Shown piece after piece: positions 7,638 through 17,592 of a stretch of 38,497 nt of DNA; within the stretch, counting starts at the first letter, position 1, and every line of letters begins with the position of its first letter. The stretch is from positions 1 through 38,497 of IMG/VR virus record IMGVR_UViG_3300010399_000024; one strand, 5' to 3'. Both the position numbers and the translations under genes were made by a program. Under the pieces are notes generated by a model that worked only from the letters and a program-made list of their open reading frames with translations, was not told where the DNA came from and did no database searches. This DNA comes from a virus.

Positions 7638-7644
7638 GATTGAG

Positions 7645-8235
7645 ATGGGCAGAAAGACAGCATGCAGTAAATGTGGAAAACAGAAAGAGTCTTCTTATTT
7701 GAACGCAGGATATTGTAAAGAATGTTCAAATGCTAAAAATAAGGAAAGCAGAGAGAATGCAAAGCTCGGCATTTTTTCTGAGCGCAAAAGAGGCAGAACG
7801 CCTTTATGTGCGCGATGCAAAGAAGTTAAAGAGTATTTAAAAGGCACATATTGCAATAAATGCAAAAGCGCAATTAGATACTTAAGGGCTGGTAAATGTC
7901 CGTGCGGCGCCGATAGATTGCCTAACAGTGATTATTGCAGAGAATGTAAAAATCGTAATGGTAGAGAATGGCAAAAAACGCAACAATGGACAGAGGAAGA
8001 TAGATTAAAATTTCAACAGAGATATAGAAGTGATGAAATTTTTAGAACTAAATCCAAGGCCAGAAGAAATGCTAATTACGCTAAACAAACTGGCAAGCTT
8101 GAGCGCAAGCCTTGTGAGGGATGCGGTAGCAGTGTGGGTGTAGAAATGCACCATAAAGACTACACTAGAGCTTTAGATGTAGTTTGGTTATGTAATGAAT
8201 GCCATGACAGGCTTCATTATGAAAGCAAAACTTAA
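7645..8235 (+). CDS. HNH endonuclease with zinc knuckles (free-standing, homing type)
   Basis: The 196-residue protein has paired CxxC (or CxC) knuckles at C7/C10-C24/C27, C55/C58-C70/C73 and C85/C87-C98/C101. The C-terminal HNH module has C157/C160, the catalytic pair H169-H170 in VEMHHKDY, and C183/C186-H187-H191 in LCNECHDRLH. Such enzymes cut DNA near their own insertion site and spread the gene. It sits alone between coat and the next virion gene, with its ribosome binding site in a hairpin. It has no obvious role in virion assembly. Confidence 0.85.
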   Translation: MGRKTACSKCGKQKESSYLNAGYCKECSNAKNKESRENAKLGIFSERKRGRTPLCARCKEVKEYLKGTYCNKCKSAIRYLRAGKCPCGADRLPNSDYCRECKNRNGREWQKTQQWTEEDRLKFQQRYRSDEIFRTKSKARRNANYAKQTGKLERKPCEGCGSSVGVEMHHKDYTRALDVVWLCNECHDRLHYESKT

Positions 8236-8250
8236 TTAAGGAGAACTCAC

Positions 8251-9246
8251 ATGAGCGTAACCGGCGGAACAACTGGTGTTGTACAACCACTATCACCACT
8301 TACACCTGTTGTAAACTTAACAGACCTTTACTTATGGGGTTGCTACCTTAATTGGGTATCAACAACATCATTTAGCGTATCAGTTGGTGCATGCCGCGAT
8401 TCATCTGGCTTGACAGATATTTTGCTAGGCACAAGCGAATACAGCTATGCTAATCAATCTAATGAAATTGTCACACCATTACCAGTGGCTGTAACTGTAA
8501 GTCTTTCAGCAACTGGCGCAGGCGGTTTAGATACAGGCACATTAGCTGCATCTACTCAATATTATGTGTATGTTGTAGGCGATTCTAAAGGCTTTTTAAA
8601 TGCTTCTGTTGTGTTTTCAACAGCTCTCCCTTTAGCTGGTGTTAACACAGGCGGCGCAACTCCTACAGCGATTAGTTTGCCAACAGGCCCTACAATGCCA
8701 ACAGGCCAAGCATCTAATGGCACTATTCATCAGTATGATTGCTTTAGATATATTGGTTCCATATCAACAGATGCTAGTTCGCATGTGCGCCCATTTGTGC
8801 AAACAGGTGCGACACGTATTCGTACTGTATACTTTGATCCAGGTACAGGCCCATCTACAAAAGGCGTTACCATTCCATCAAGCGGTACAAGTGGTTCTAC
8901 AACTTATGTAAACGTTGGTGTATTGACAACGCTTATGCCACAAACAGCGTCTGAAGCTATTTTAAATGTAAAACTTACTCCAAATACTGCTGGAAATTAC
9001 ATATTCTTAGCATCGCCTACTGTGGATAACGGCACAACCGCAACTGTTGGCTCAATGGCAGCATTTAGTGCATCCGTTGTTAGCACAGGCTTTCAAGATA
9101 TGGTGGTAAGAGTTCCTGTAAACGTGCCAAACTCAACACAGCGCGCTGCGCTAACAATTGGCGCAGTTAACACAGCTTTGTATGCAACAAGCGAAGCAAG
9201 CGATGTTGTTGCGTTCTTGTTAAATGGCTATGTAGACAGACTGTAA
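8251..9246 (+). CDS. Probable virion protein, 331 aa
   Basis: The protein is rich in T, S, G, V and A and almost free of charged runs, with a beta-rich composition typical of phage decoration or fibre-like proteins. It follows the coat gene (after the inserted endonuclease) and precedes the gp4-like gene. AAGGAG precedes the start. It could be a head decoration or head-fibre protein; the sequence alone does not decide. Confidence 0.6.
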   Translation: MSVTGGTTGVVQPLSPLTPVVNLTDLYLWGCYLNWVSTTSFSVSVGACRDSSGLTDILLGTSEYSYANQSNEIVTPLPVAVTVSLSATGAGGLDTGTLAASTQYYVYVVGDSKGFLNASVVFSTALPLAGVNTGGATPTAISLPTGPTMPTGQASNGTIHQYDCFRYIGSISTDASSHVRPFVQTGATRIRTVYFDPGTGPSTKGVTIPSSGTSGSTTYVNVGVLTTLMPQTASEAILNVKLTPNTAGNYIFLASPTVDNGTTATVGSMAAFSASVVSTGFQDMVVRVPVNVPNSTQRAALTIGAVNTALYATSEASDVVAFLLNGYVDRL

Positions 9247-9299
9247 TAGGCTAAACTTTAAAGGTGGCGAATTCGTCACCTTTAAAACACGGAGGTAAC

Positions 9300-10325
9300 A
9301 TGGGTTACACTACGACTCAGTTGATTACTAACGCGTACTATTCGTCAAGTTTAGTTGCTCGTGAATTTGAAACTATCCAAGGCTATCAATTAAATGATGC
9401 GCTGCAATGGCTAAATGAATTATTACTAGACAACACAGTTGATGCGGGAGAAATCCCTTATATCACTACTTGGCTTGAATTTAATTCAACAACTGGTCAA
9501 GAGAAATACTTTTTAGCAAATCTAATAGACATTCAGTCTATAGTTTTCTTTATTGATTCTGTGCGTTACGAAATGAAGTTTGTAGGGCGCAAGAAGTACT
9601 TTTCAACACCACGCGCCAATAATATTAATGCATTGCCATTGTCGTACACTTATGAGCGTACATATGGCGGCGTTAATTTATTCTTATATTTCTTTCCAGA
9701 TAAGCCTTATTTGATGCAAATTGCAGGCAACATGTATATGCAGCCTGTGTCATTGAATCAGGATTTGACGCTTTGTGCTGCGAATTTAGGCGCGTACACA
9801 TTAACTGGCACAACTCCTTATGTGATAACTACGGGTAATTTTGTGGTTAATGGGGTTGATTTAGCTGGAAGTTATGCTGATATTAATGCGTTGATTACAG
9901 CAGTTAATACTAATGTGCCAAATGTTACAGCTGGTCTTAATGGCGTGCAATTTGTAATGAACTCAAGATGGGGCGGCGCACAAGTGCAAGTGCAAACTTT
10001 AGGCACATCAAGCGCTACGAATAATATAACTTTTGCGAATTTTTCAACATTAAATGGCTTGTATCAGGTTCAGTTTACAGCACTAGATCAGTTTTATATT
10101 GACTACCTGCGCTACAGATTGGCCGCGCGTATCTGCATGGAAAACAATTTTGCAATACCGCCAACAGTTCGTGAAATGCTTGATATTTACAGGCAAAAGA
10201 TTATCAAAATGGCGGAGCCTATGGACCTGCAGATTCAGAAAACAAGCTGCCTAACAAGAGCGATTGGCGTCAATTGGGCGCAAGCCAATGTTGGCAAGGG
10301 CTGGACTAGTAACGGTGGTTATTAA
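9300..10325 (+). CDS. Tail accessory / head-to-tail adaptor protein (P22 gp4-like)
   Basis: The 341-residue protein lies directly before the gp10-like gene, the position of P22 gp4. Its N-terminal 100 residues are helical (ATG YTTTQLITNAYY, then FETIQGYQLNDALQWLNELL), as in adaptor domains that dock below the portal. The middle contains a beta-rich insertion (about residues 165-250), and P22 gp4 is only 166 residues, so this is a longer version. GGAGGT stands seven bases before the ATG at 9300; an ATG at 9264 in the same frame lacks such a site. Confidence 0.7.
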   Translation: MGYTTTQLITNAYYSSSLVAREFETIQGYQLNDALQWLNELLLDNTVDAGEIPYITTWLEFNSTTGQEKYFLANLIDIQSIVFFIDSVRYEMKFVGRKKYFSTPRANNINALPLSYTYERTYGGVNLFLYFFPDKPYLMQIAGNMYMQPVSLNQDLTLCAANLGAYTLTGTTPYVITTGNFVVNGVDLAGSYADINALITAVNTNVPNVTAGLNGVQFVMNSRWGGAQVQVQTLGTSSATNNITFANFSTLNGLYQVQFTALDQFYIDYLRYRLAARICMENNFAIPPTVREMLDIYRQKIIKMAEPMDLQIQKTSCLTRAIGVNWAQANVGKGWTSNGGY

Positions 10326-10327
10326 GC

Positions 10328-11983
10328 ATGGTTAGCACTCGCGTCACGCCCAATGCAACACCTGTGCCTGTCGAGATTGTAGGCAGCTCTACTTTCGGGC
10401 GCTTTTCTAAAATATCTCCTGCGCGCACTTACAACATGTACATTAGCCAATCAGGAGATGCTAAAGAAAATTGGTTAATTTCTGTTCCTGGCTATCAAAA
10501 AATATTTACCTTGAGTAGCAACGGGTTTGGTCGTGGATTATTTAATTCAACCAAAGGTGATTTTTTATTAATTGTTGTCGGTGATTCTGTTTACACATTA
10601 AGGCTTCCTTTATTTACTGTAAGCTTTATAGGCACGCTTAACACAAATCATGGCGAAGTATATATCGCTGAAAATTTGGCTAAACAAATCTGTATTGTAG
10701 ATGGCTCATTTGCTTATATTTATAATTACGGCACAAATACCTTTGCAGTTTTTAGTGACTCTAAAACAATGTCGGGGGAGTTAATACCTAATTATGTTGA
10801 ATATCATAATACTTATTTTCTTTTTGGCAATGCTAACACTGGCGCTGACGGCTCTAATTGGTATATATATGCCACGGGTACTGGCACAACTATTACATAT
10901 ACTCAGACATTGGCAATACAAACTAAATCAGATTTTGCACGCGCAGTAAAGCGTATACCTGCTCATGGCAATAACGTATTAGTAATGGGTGAGGTGGTAA
11001 GTGAGATTTGGACGCAGATTGCTGGCACTCAGATTTATACTAGAAATCCTAGTATAAATATTGATTACGGCTGTGTTTCTGTTGCAACCATTGCAGAGGG
11101 CGATAATTATATTGTATGGCTTGCACAGAACCAATCAGAGCAGCCAGTTATTATGTATTATGATGGAGCAAATCCAACTAGGATATCAAGTGACGGTATA
11201 GATTATTTATTGTCAACCATTCAATTTCCAGCCCAAAGCACGGCCATGCTTTATAGAGTAGATGGCCATTTGTTTTATCAGTTAACTTTTTATAATAGCG
11301 CTGATAATTTGTCATTGTTATATGATTTTAATACGGGTAAGTTTTTTGACATTTCAGATCAGTATTTGGACTACCATCCCGCCACTAATATAGTTTATTT
11401 TAATGGCACTCAATATTTTGTATCTTTGAATAACTCTGGATTTTATGAATTTAATTCTAATATTACATACATATATGAAGGGGGAACATTTCCGCCGCCT
11501 ACAAATCCTGATCCAAGTCAAGTCTTTGATATACAACGCATAAGAGTAACGCCTAGCATAAGAGAGGCTAACTCTACACGATTTATTGCAAACTCCTTGG
11601 TTTTAACGCTTGAACAAGGCCAAGATACAAATTATAACGGCCCACAAAAGATTGACTATATAGTCACAGAGCAATCCAATACTTTCCCTTATGATTATAT
11701 AATAACTGAACAAGGTTTATATTTGGTTGATGAAGATTCAACGGAATTAGTTAATGGCTTACCGGCTGCAACGTATCAACCAAGAATAGATTTAGCAATA
11801 TCTAAAGATGCTGGTGTTAGCTGGGGTCCTTATGTGCCTCGCGGGCTTCATCCACAAGGTTACAGGAAGAATATATTGCATTGGGAGTCTATGGGCGTTG
11901 CAAATGACTTATGCTGTAAATTCAGGTTTTGGATGACATCGCGCATAGTAGTTAATAACGCTGTGATGGATGTAATATCATGA
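10328..11983 (+). CDS. Packaged DNA stabilisation protein (P22 gp10-like)
   Basis: The 551-residue protein starts three bases after the gp4-like stop. It opens with a polar segment and has the repeated beta-strand pattern and aromatic clusters of the P22 gp10 tail-hub family (for example SPARTYNMYISQ, VIRPxx-like SVPGYQK and the IDYGCVSV segment). Members plug the tail tube and keep DNA in the head. The length (P22 gp10: 472) is somewhat greater, with an extra C-terminal beta region. Its stop overlaps the next start by four bases. Confidence 0.8.
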   Translation: MVSTRVTPNATPVPVEIVGSSTFGRFSKISPARTYNMYISQSGDAKENWLISVPGYQKIFTLSSNGFGRGLFNSTKGDFLLIVVGDSVYTLRLPLFTVSFIGTLNTNHGEVYIAENLAKQICIVDGSFAYIYNYGTNTFAVFSDSKTMSGELIPNYVEYHNTYFLFGNANTGADGSNWYIYATGTGTTITYTQTLAIQTKSDFARAVKRIPAHGNNVLVMGEVVSEIWTQIAGTQIYTRNPSINIDYGCVSVATIAEGDNYIVWLAQNQSEQPVIMYYDGANPTRISSDGIDYLLSTIQFPAQSTAMLYRVDGHLFYQLTFYNSADNLSLLYDFNTGKFFDISDQYLDYHPATNIVYFNGTQYFVSLNNSGFYEFNSNITYIYEGGTFPPPTNPDPSQVFDIQRIRVTPSIREANSTRFIANSLVLTLEQGQDTNYNGPQKIDYIVTEQSNTFPYDYIITEQGLYLVDEDSTELVNGLPAATYQPRIDLAISKDAGVSWGPYVPRGLHPQGYRKNILHWESMGVANDLCCKFRFWMTSRIVVNNAVMDVIS

Positions 11984-12699
11984 CATATACACCACAGGGA
12001 ACATACACTGAGCTACCTCAATATAGAAAATCTGAAGATTATGCACAACAAGAATATTATCAAGAATTATTATGCCTGGTTTTAACAACATGGTTCAATG
12101 CCAATGGGTTTTATCAAGCAAACATTACGGCAGCACAATTAGCAGCAATTTTAGCTTTTGCGCCACAGCCGCCCCCCGGTACGCACTGGTTTAATACAAC
12201 GCTTGATGTTATGCAATATCTTGATAATGCGGGCAATGTTGAGACTGTTAGCGCCTATCCTGCGACAACTGTTATATCTACAGGCTTTGCATCTGACACG
12301 ATAACAAATACTGATGTAAATGGCATGTATGCAACTCCTATAGAATTAATTGTAGCGCCATCTGCTAATCAGGCGATTATAGTTAACAATTTTGTACTAG
12401 AATTAATATATGGATCGGCGCCTTTTGCAGGCGGTGGCAATGTTTATTTGCAATATGGAAATACTGCGCATGGCACAGATTTTGCAACGCCAGGCACTAA
12501 TATTCCAGCAGCTTTTATTACAGGTGGCGCTAACGCTTTAATTCAAACGCCAGGCACGATTAACACAACTACTGGTCTTGCAACGAGTGTTGCAGGGGCG
12601 GCGAGTATTACATTAACAAATGATACCGGCGCATTTACTACGGGGACAGGCTGTAGTTTACGCTATTATTTATGGTATTCTATTATAGCAATTACATAG
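11980..12699 (+). CDS. Probable tail protein, 239 aa
   Basis: It is coupled to the gp10-like gene by ATGA. Residues 1-60 are helical and aromatic; the rest is low in charge and rich in T, G, N and A, with a beta-rich appearance. In P22 a tail needle (gp26) lies here, but this protein lacks long heptad repeats, so I do not call it a needle. Confidence 0.55.
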   Translation: MTYTPQGTYTELPQYRKSEDYAQQEYYQELLCLVLTTWFNANGFYQANITAAQLAAILAFAPQPPPGTHWFNTTLDVMQYLDNAGNVETVSAYPATTVISTGFASDTITNTDVNGMYATPIELIVAPSANQAIIVNNFVLELIYGSAPFAGGGNVYLQYGNTAHGTDFATPGTNIPAAFITGGANALIQTPGTINTTTGLATSVAGAASITLTNDTGAFTTGTGCSLRYYLWYSIIAIT

Positions 12700-12708
12700 G
12701 CGACAATC

Positions 12709-13527
12709 ATGAATGTTGAAGTTTTGGCAAAAGGTTTATCGGCGTTAAAGCAAGAGCAGGATCGCAAAAGAAACAAGAATCCGCATACTGAAGCACTGCC
12801 ATATTTAAATGCTATTCCAAATTTCGGCAGAGAAGCCTATCAGCCATATATTAATCAAGGTCAACAAGCTTTTGGGCAATTACCTGATTATCAGCAGATG
12901 GCGCAAAATCCTACTGATTTCTTAAATATGCTAATGGGTCAATATGAGCCAAGCGTTGGTTATAAGCGCAAACATGAAAACTTAATGAAAACATTAGGCT
13001 CTATTGGCGCGCAAGGCGGTTATGCTGGCACACCATTACATCAAGAGCAGTCAGGACAGCTTGCAAATTCATTGTTAGATGAAGATATGCAGCGATTTTT
13101 AGAGAATGTATTGGGCATTCAAGGTTTTGGCACGCAAGGCATAGAGAATCAAGTGGGCCGCGGCTATAACGCTGCTGGTAATTTAGCAGATTATTTGGGC
13201 GCAGCTCATGGTCAATTGGGTCAAAGTGCTTTTGCGGGTCGCGCAAGCAGAAATGCGGCAAATCAGGCATGGATGAATAATTTATTTAAAGCTGGGGCCG
13301 GTGCTGCTGGTACTGCTGCTGGCGCTTATTTTGGTGGCCCTGCTGGCGCTGCTGCTGCCAGTGGTGCAATGGGTGGAGCAATGGGCGGCACAGGTGGGGG
13401 CGCTGGATCTGAGGATGGCGGCGCAAGCTATGGAATACCTGGTTTTGGCCAGCAAGCAATGTTTGGTGGTGGTCGTTATGGCAATCCATCCGGGCAGTAT
13501 AACTCTTTAAATCAAATGAGATTTTAA
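12709..13527 (+). CDS. Probable DNA ejection (internal virion) protein, 272 aa
   Basis: The protein is rich in glutamine, glycine and alanine. Residues 195-225 (AGAGAAGTAAGAYFGGPAG) form a glycine-zipper-like stretch that could insert in a membrane, as in ejection proteins of P22-like and T7-like phages. The C-terminus is glycine-rich. It is the first of three adjacent genes with this character, after the tail hub, where P22 has gp7, gp20 and gp16. The assignment rests on position and composition. Confidence 0.6.
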   Translation: MNVEVLAKGLSALKQEQDRKRNKNPHTEALPYLNAIPNFGREAYQPYINQGQQAFGQLPDYQQMAQNPTDFLNMLMGQYEPSVGYKRKHENLMKTLGSIGAQGGYAGTPLHQEQSGQLANSLLDEDMQRFLENVLGIQGFGTQGIENQVGRGYNAAGNLADYLGAAHGQLGQSAFAGRASRNAANQAWMNNLFKAGAGAAGTAAGAYFGGPAGAAAASGAMGGAMGGTGGGAGSEDGGASYGIPGFGQQAMFGGGRYGNPSGQYNSLNQMRF

Positions 13528-13529
13528 AC

Positions 13530-14681
13530 ATGCCATTACAAACTTTTAATTTTCCGATTCAAGAAGCACCTGATTTTTCAGGGCTTGGTGATATGTTTCA
13601 AAATTACTGGAAAGGCTATCAATTAGCGCAGACGCCACAGTTAATGGAGCGGGAAAGACAAAAAGAGCAGTTATCAAATCAATTGTTACAACAACAAGCT
13701 GAGCTGTATGGACCATTAACTGAATCGCAGATTATTAAGAATTTAAGAGAGGCGCAGACCGGCGGGTTAACTGGAACTGCTAAAAACATTGCATTATTGC
13801 ATGAAATGCAAAAGCAACCTGGCCATGATCCAGAGCTAGCTAAAAAGTTACAAAATCAAATAGACTTTGAAAAACAAACTCAAGAAATATTAAACAAACA
13901 ACACGAGATTTATACAGATACTATTCAATATAGGAGCGCCACTCCAAATCAAAAACTAATGATGGAGATTGACGCGCTTGGTAAAAATAAAACATATGAC
14001 ATACAAGGCAAGCAAGTTGATTTAACTCCTGCTCAGGCTATGCAGCGTATGAGTGTTTTATCTAAGGCTGTCTTAAACAATATTACAGATCAACCAACTA
14101 GGCAAAGATTAGAAGCTGCTAGCAGGCTATCAAATTCATTAGAATTGATAAATCCTGATAGCGCATTCAGATATTCTGGCGGCTTAAATGGCTTGTCTAA
14201 GAAGTTTGAAGAAACAAAAGGCGCCCTAGGTGGCAAGCAGTCTGAAGAATACAAGAAGTTTCAAGAAAACTTAACACGCCTGCAAATTGCATCACATCAA
14301 GTAAGCCAATTTTTTGATTTGTCAGCGGCGGAGAAAATTCAAGAAGATGTTAATTATCTTGTAAATCCGCAAAACTGGATGACGCATCCTGATATTGCTA
14401 AAGCAAAATATAAAGCATTGGTTGATATGTTTAATACTGAACATTCAACAATGCTGCAAATGGTAGCATTGCCAACAATGTACGGGTTTAATGTGTCACC
14501 TGCTGGCGAGCAAGGATTGGGTGGTGAGTTATATAATGCAATACAGCCGCCTGCCAATGCTCAAACATCTAATGCAAATGCACAAAATAATTTGCCTGAA
14601 ATAACAGATGCGGATGTTAAGGCTGCCGCTAAAAAGTATGGCATATCTGAAGCGCAGGTACGAAAGGATTGGGGGCTATAA
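13530..14681 (+). CDS. Probable DNA ejection protein, 383 aa
   Basis: A mostly helical, glutamine- and leucine-rich protein with likely coiled coil around residues 40-130 and 230-290. It lies two bases after the preceding ejection-type gene and its TAATG overlaps the next. It ends with a short helix motif ITDADVKAAAKKYGISEAQV that resembles a DNA- or peptide-binding helical unit. Placement suggests the middle one of three ejection proteins. Confidence 0.55.
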   Translation: MPLQTFNFPIQEAPDFSGLGDMFQNYWKGYQLAQTPQLMERERQKEQLSNQLLQQQAELYGPLTESQIIKNLREAQTGGLTGTAKNIALLHEMQKQPGHDPELAKKLQNQIDFEKQTQEILNKQHEIYTDTIQYRSATPNQKLMMEIDALGKNKTYDIQGKQVDLTPAQAMQRMSVLSKAVLNNITDQPTRQRLEAASRLSNSLELINPDSAFRYSGGLNGLSKKFEETKGALGGKQSEEYKKFQENLTRLQIASHQVSQFFDLSAAEKIQEDVNYLVNPQNWMTHPDIAKAKYKALVDMFNTEHSTMLQMVALPTMYGFNVSPAGEQGLGGELYNAIQPPANAQTSNANAQNNLPEITDADVKAAAKKYGISEAQVRKDWGL

Positions 14682-16195
14682 TGCCAAGAGATTTATATGC
14701 AGAAAGAGGCATTACACCAGGCGGTGGCAATCAATCTTCGCTTGGCAGAGACTTATATGCAGAAGGCGATAATATTCCTGATCCATCTTTTCTATATCGC
14801 ACGGATAGACAGGGACCACTAGGCACTTTGCAAGATATTGGCGAAGGTATTGGTGGTTTAATTACGGGTTTTCCCGGGTTTATTGAATCAACAGGAAAAG
14901 GATTAGGGCGACTTGCGGGGCAAGCGCAAACTAATCCAAAAAGATTTGCACAGAACTTAGCCGAATCTTTTATGCAATTTGGCTCTAATCTTGGAAATGT
15001 TCCAGAAGCCACAAATCAATATATGCAATCGCGTGGATATACAAAGCCTGGTGATGCAATGGAAAATATTTTAAAAAGTATTCCAAGAGAAGGTCGGCCA
15101 CATGTTTCTGGCGAGACATTGAAAAACATTTTACGCTCTATTCATTTGCCACGCGGCGGTGAGTTTGATTATGCAAAAGAGGTTGGTAAAGAAAGTCCAA
15201 GATTTCAAGCAGAAGCAGAAGCAGATCAGTTTGCAAAAGAATTTCTACCTCAAGCCTTATCAGCTGGTCTAGGTATTCCAGGAATTGCAGCTAATGAATT
15301 AGGTGCTGAACGCAATCCTTTTGGGTCATTAGCAATCCCTGCAACGACTTCCGCGGTTAAAAGCACTCTTAAAGCAATACCAGAAATTCCAGCAATTTTA
15401 AAAAATTTACCTGAACATTTAAAAGCTCCAGATTGGCTGACTAAAGAAATGGCTGGCAAATCAGTGGGGGAACCAGCAAAAGCCACATATGCAAAAGGTG
15501 GTCAGTTATATGAAAACATTATTAATGATGTTGAAAACTCAGGTATAAAAGCTGATACAAAAAAATCAGTTACTAAAGTTATTGAGTCTGACATTATTAA
15601 TCCAAAAACTGGCAAGCCAATAACTAAGACCGTAACTACAATGGAGTCACCAACACATGCTGAAATTGCAAAAGAATTGCATGGGGTTAGCAATGAAGCA
15701 ATAGATGCTGTTCATAAAGCTTATGAAACTGGAAGCTTTAGAGATATTGTAGAAGCTGAGAAAAGATTGGGTGAGTTTGAAAATTTAGAATGGAAACAAC
15801 ATTATAATAAAACAAAAGCTTTAGATAGCAATGCAATTTATAATTCGAAAAAAATGGAAACAAAATTAAATAAGTTAATAGATGGCACCATAGAAAAACT
15901 AGATCCAGAACGCCGTGGCGAAATAAAAAATGCGAGAGAATATTATAAGACAAATGTAGGGCCTCTATTAGAAATTGGGCCTATTCATGAATACATCAAA
16001 GGAAGATTAACCGCAGAAGATCTAGCAAAATCTTTGCAAGGAAACACTAAAGCAGCAAAATTATTTAGAGCAAAATTGGCCAAGGATTTTAAAGCAATTG
16101 GTCAAAATAAATTTAAAGATCAGATAGTAAGCACAGGAATAGAGGGTGCAAAAGCTTCTGCTTTGGTTAAAATTTTAAGCAAGGTATTGTTATGA
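14681..16195 (+). CDS. Probable DNA ejection protein, 504 aa
   Basis: I chose the ATG at 14681, which overlaps the previous stop as TAATG. The N-terminus carries RDLYAE twice (residues 3-8 and about 24-29). Residues 45-70 (LQDIGEGIGGLITGFPGF) and 190-215 are glycine-rich hydrophobic stretches that could contact membrane. The C-terminal half is lysine-rich and helical. It is the last gene of the tail and ejection block and is coupled by ATGA to a small downstream frame. Confidence 0.6.
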   Translation: MPRDLYAERGITPGGGNQSSLGRDLYAEGDNIPDPSFLYRTDRQGPLGTLQDIGEGIGGLITGFPGFIESTGKGLGRLAGQAQTNPKRFAQNLAESFMQFGSNLGNVPEATNQYMQSRGYTKPGDAMENILKSIPREGRPHVSGETLKNILRSIHLPRGGEFDYAKEVGKESPRFQAEAEADQFAKEFLPQALSAGLGIPGIAANELGAERNPFGSLAIPATTSAVKSTLKAIPEIPAILKNLPEHLKAPDWLTKEMAGKSVGEPAKATYAKGGQLYENIINDVENSGIKADTKKSVTKVIESDIINPKTGKPITKTVTTMESPTHAEIAKELHGVSNEAIDAVHKAYETGSFRDIVEAEKRLGEFENLEWKQHYNKTKALDSNAIYNSKKMETKLNKLIDGTIEKLDPERRGEIKNAREYYKTNVGPLLEIGPIHEYIKGRLTAEDLAKSLQGNTKAAKLFRAKLAKDFKAIGQNKFKDQIVSTGIEGAKASALVKILSKVLL

Positions 16196-16380
16196 TAAAT
16201 TTTATACAAAAGCTAACCATCAATAATGGCATTAAGCACATAAATAGCAATCATTACATAACAAAATATTATCATTTCTTAACCTCTATATTTATTAATG
16301 TTGTTATGCGACTAACAATAACATTTTATTCTATAATTGTCAAGCTTTTTAAAGGATTTTCTAAATGGCATTCGGACTAA
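16192..16380 (+). CDS. Hypothetical hydrophobic protein, 62 aa (uncertain)
   Basis: The frame overlaps the previous stop by ATGA and the next start by 16 bases. It is rich in I, F, N, H and K, with one likely membrane segment (FLTSIFINVVMRLTITFYSI). The DNA is much more AT-rich than the genes around it. It may be a real small membrane protein, for instance a holin candidate, or a chance frame in a spacer. Confidence 0.35.
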   Translation: MINFIQKLTINNGIKHINSNHYITKYYHFLTSIFINVVMRLTITFYSIIVKLFKGFSKWHSD

Positions 16381-17582
16381 ATCCACTTTATGTTACAAAT
16401 ACTAGCCTTAATCAATATCTGGTTGACAAAAGCACGGGCGCACCTCTAGCTGGTGGTACTGTATATTTTTATCAAGATATCAATAGAACAACTTTAAAAA
16501 GTGTATATCAATTAACGCAATTAGCCGGGCCGCCCTCGAATAATTATTCTTATGTAGCATTGCCAAATCCTATAGTTTTGTCAGGCGTTGGTACAATTGC
16601 AGATCCAAATAGCGGCGACCAAATCCCCCTTTATTATTTGCCATATACAAACCTAATCGACAATGTAATGGATCTCTATTACATAGAGGTCTATGACGCT
16701 AATGGACTGCTGCAATTTACACGCGAAGCATGGCCATATCCAAACATAAGCGGAAGCGGTGGCGGCGGTAGCGGAACAGTTAATAATGGCACGCAAAACC
16801 AAATTGCTTATTATGCAGCAACTGGCACAACTATTTCAGGTTTCGGCCCTGCTGCAAACTCTATAGTGGTTACCACAAATTCATCTGTACCAACTTTGAG
16901 CCAAACTTTACCTACCCAAGTAATAGTAGCTTCTAAATTAATCACCACAGTAAACGTGCAAACCTTTACAGGCTCTGGAACATATACGCCTACCCTAAAT
17001 ATGGTTTATTGCATCATTGAAATACTTGGTGGCGGAGGAGCGGGCGGAGGCGGTGGCGCAACAGGTGGCGCAGAGCATTCCTCAGGCTCAGGTGGTGGTG
17101 GCGGCGAATATGCATCAGGCCATTTTTCAGCCACAACTATTGGCGCATCACAAACAGTAACCATAGGCGCAGGAGGCACCGGCAATAGCGGCACTACAGG
17201 AGGCAATGGCGGCAATAGCTCTGTAGGCGCGCTTATTTCAGCGAATGGCGGCGGTGGCGGCCCAAGCGTGGCACCTACTGGTTCGCCAGGCTTTGCCCAA
17301 GGGGGAGCTGGCGGCACAGGCGGTTCAGGTGGCGACTTTAGAACGCCCGGTCAAAATGGTTTTTGGACAATTAGTAATTTTACTGGTGGCGACAACATAG
17401 GTGGTCCTGGCGCGAACAGCCAATATGGCTCAGGCGGTCTTATAGGAAATGCTGCAACAGGGGGTGCCGCTGGTGGATATGGCGCAGGCGGTGGTGGCAC
17501 ATCTAATCCGCAAAGCGCGGCCGCTCTAACTGGGGGCGCTGGTAGCGCCGGTATTGTAATAGTCACAGAATATATATCGTAG
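16365..17582 (+). CDS. Tail fibre protein with poly-glycine C-terminal domain
   Basis: AAGGA precedes the start. Residues 1-125 form a phage-type anchor region (NTSLNQYLVDKSTGAPLAGG, then YYIEVYDANGLLQFTREAWP). A GSGGGGSG linker follows. From about residue 195 (VQTFTGSGTYTP, then CIIEILGGGGAGG) to the end it is the glycine-rich fold known from phage adhesins, where stacked poly-glycine helices carry receptor-binding loops. The same C-terminal module ends the fibre gene at 17995. It probably binds the cell surface. Confidence 0.75.
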   Translation: MAFGLNPLYVTNTSLNQYLVDKSTGAPLAGGTVYFYQDINRTTLKSVYQLTQLAGPPSNNYSYVALPNPIVLSGVGTIADPNSGDQIPLYYLPYTNLIDNVMDLYYIEVYDANGLLQFTREAWPYPNISGSGGGGSGTVNNGTQNQIAYYAATGTTISGFGPAANSIVVTTNSSVPTLSQTLPTQVIVASKLITTVNVQTFTGSGTYTPTLNMVYCIIEILGGGGAGGGGGATGGAEHSSGSGGGGGEYASGHFSATTIGASQTVTIGAGGTGNSGTTGGNGGNSSVGALISANGGGGGPSVAPTGSPGFAQGGAGGTGGSGGDFRTPGQNGFWTISNFTGGDNIGGPGANSQYGSGGLIGNAATGGAAGGYGAGGGGTSNPQSAAALTGGAGSAGIVIVTEYIS

Positions 17583-17592
17583 GAGATTTTAA

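Noticed and set aside
12709-16195. Tape measure protein and siphovirus tail module
   Set aside because: No tape-measure-length gene is present, and the gp4- and gp10-like order indicates a short-tailed virion.
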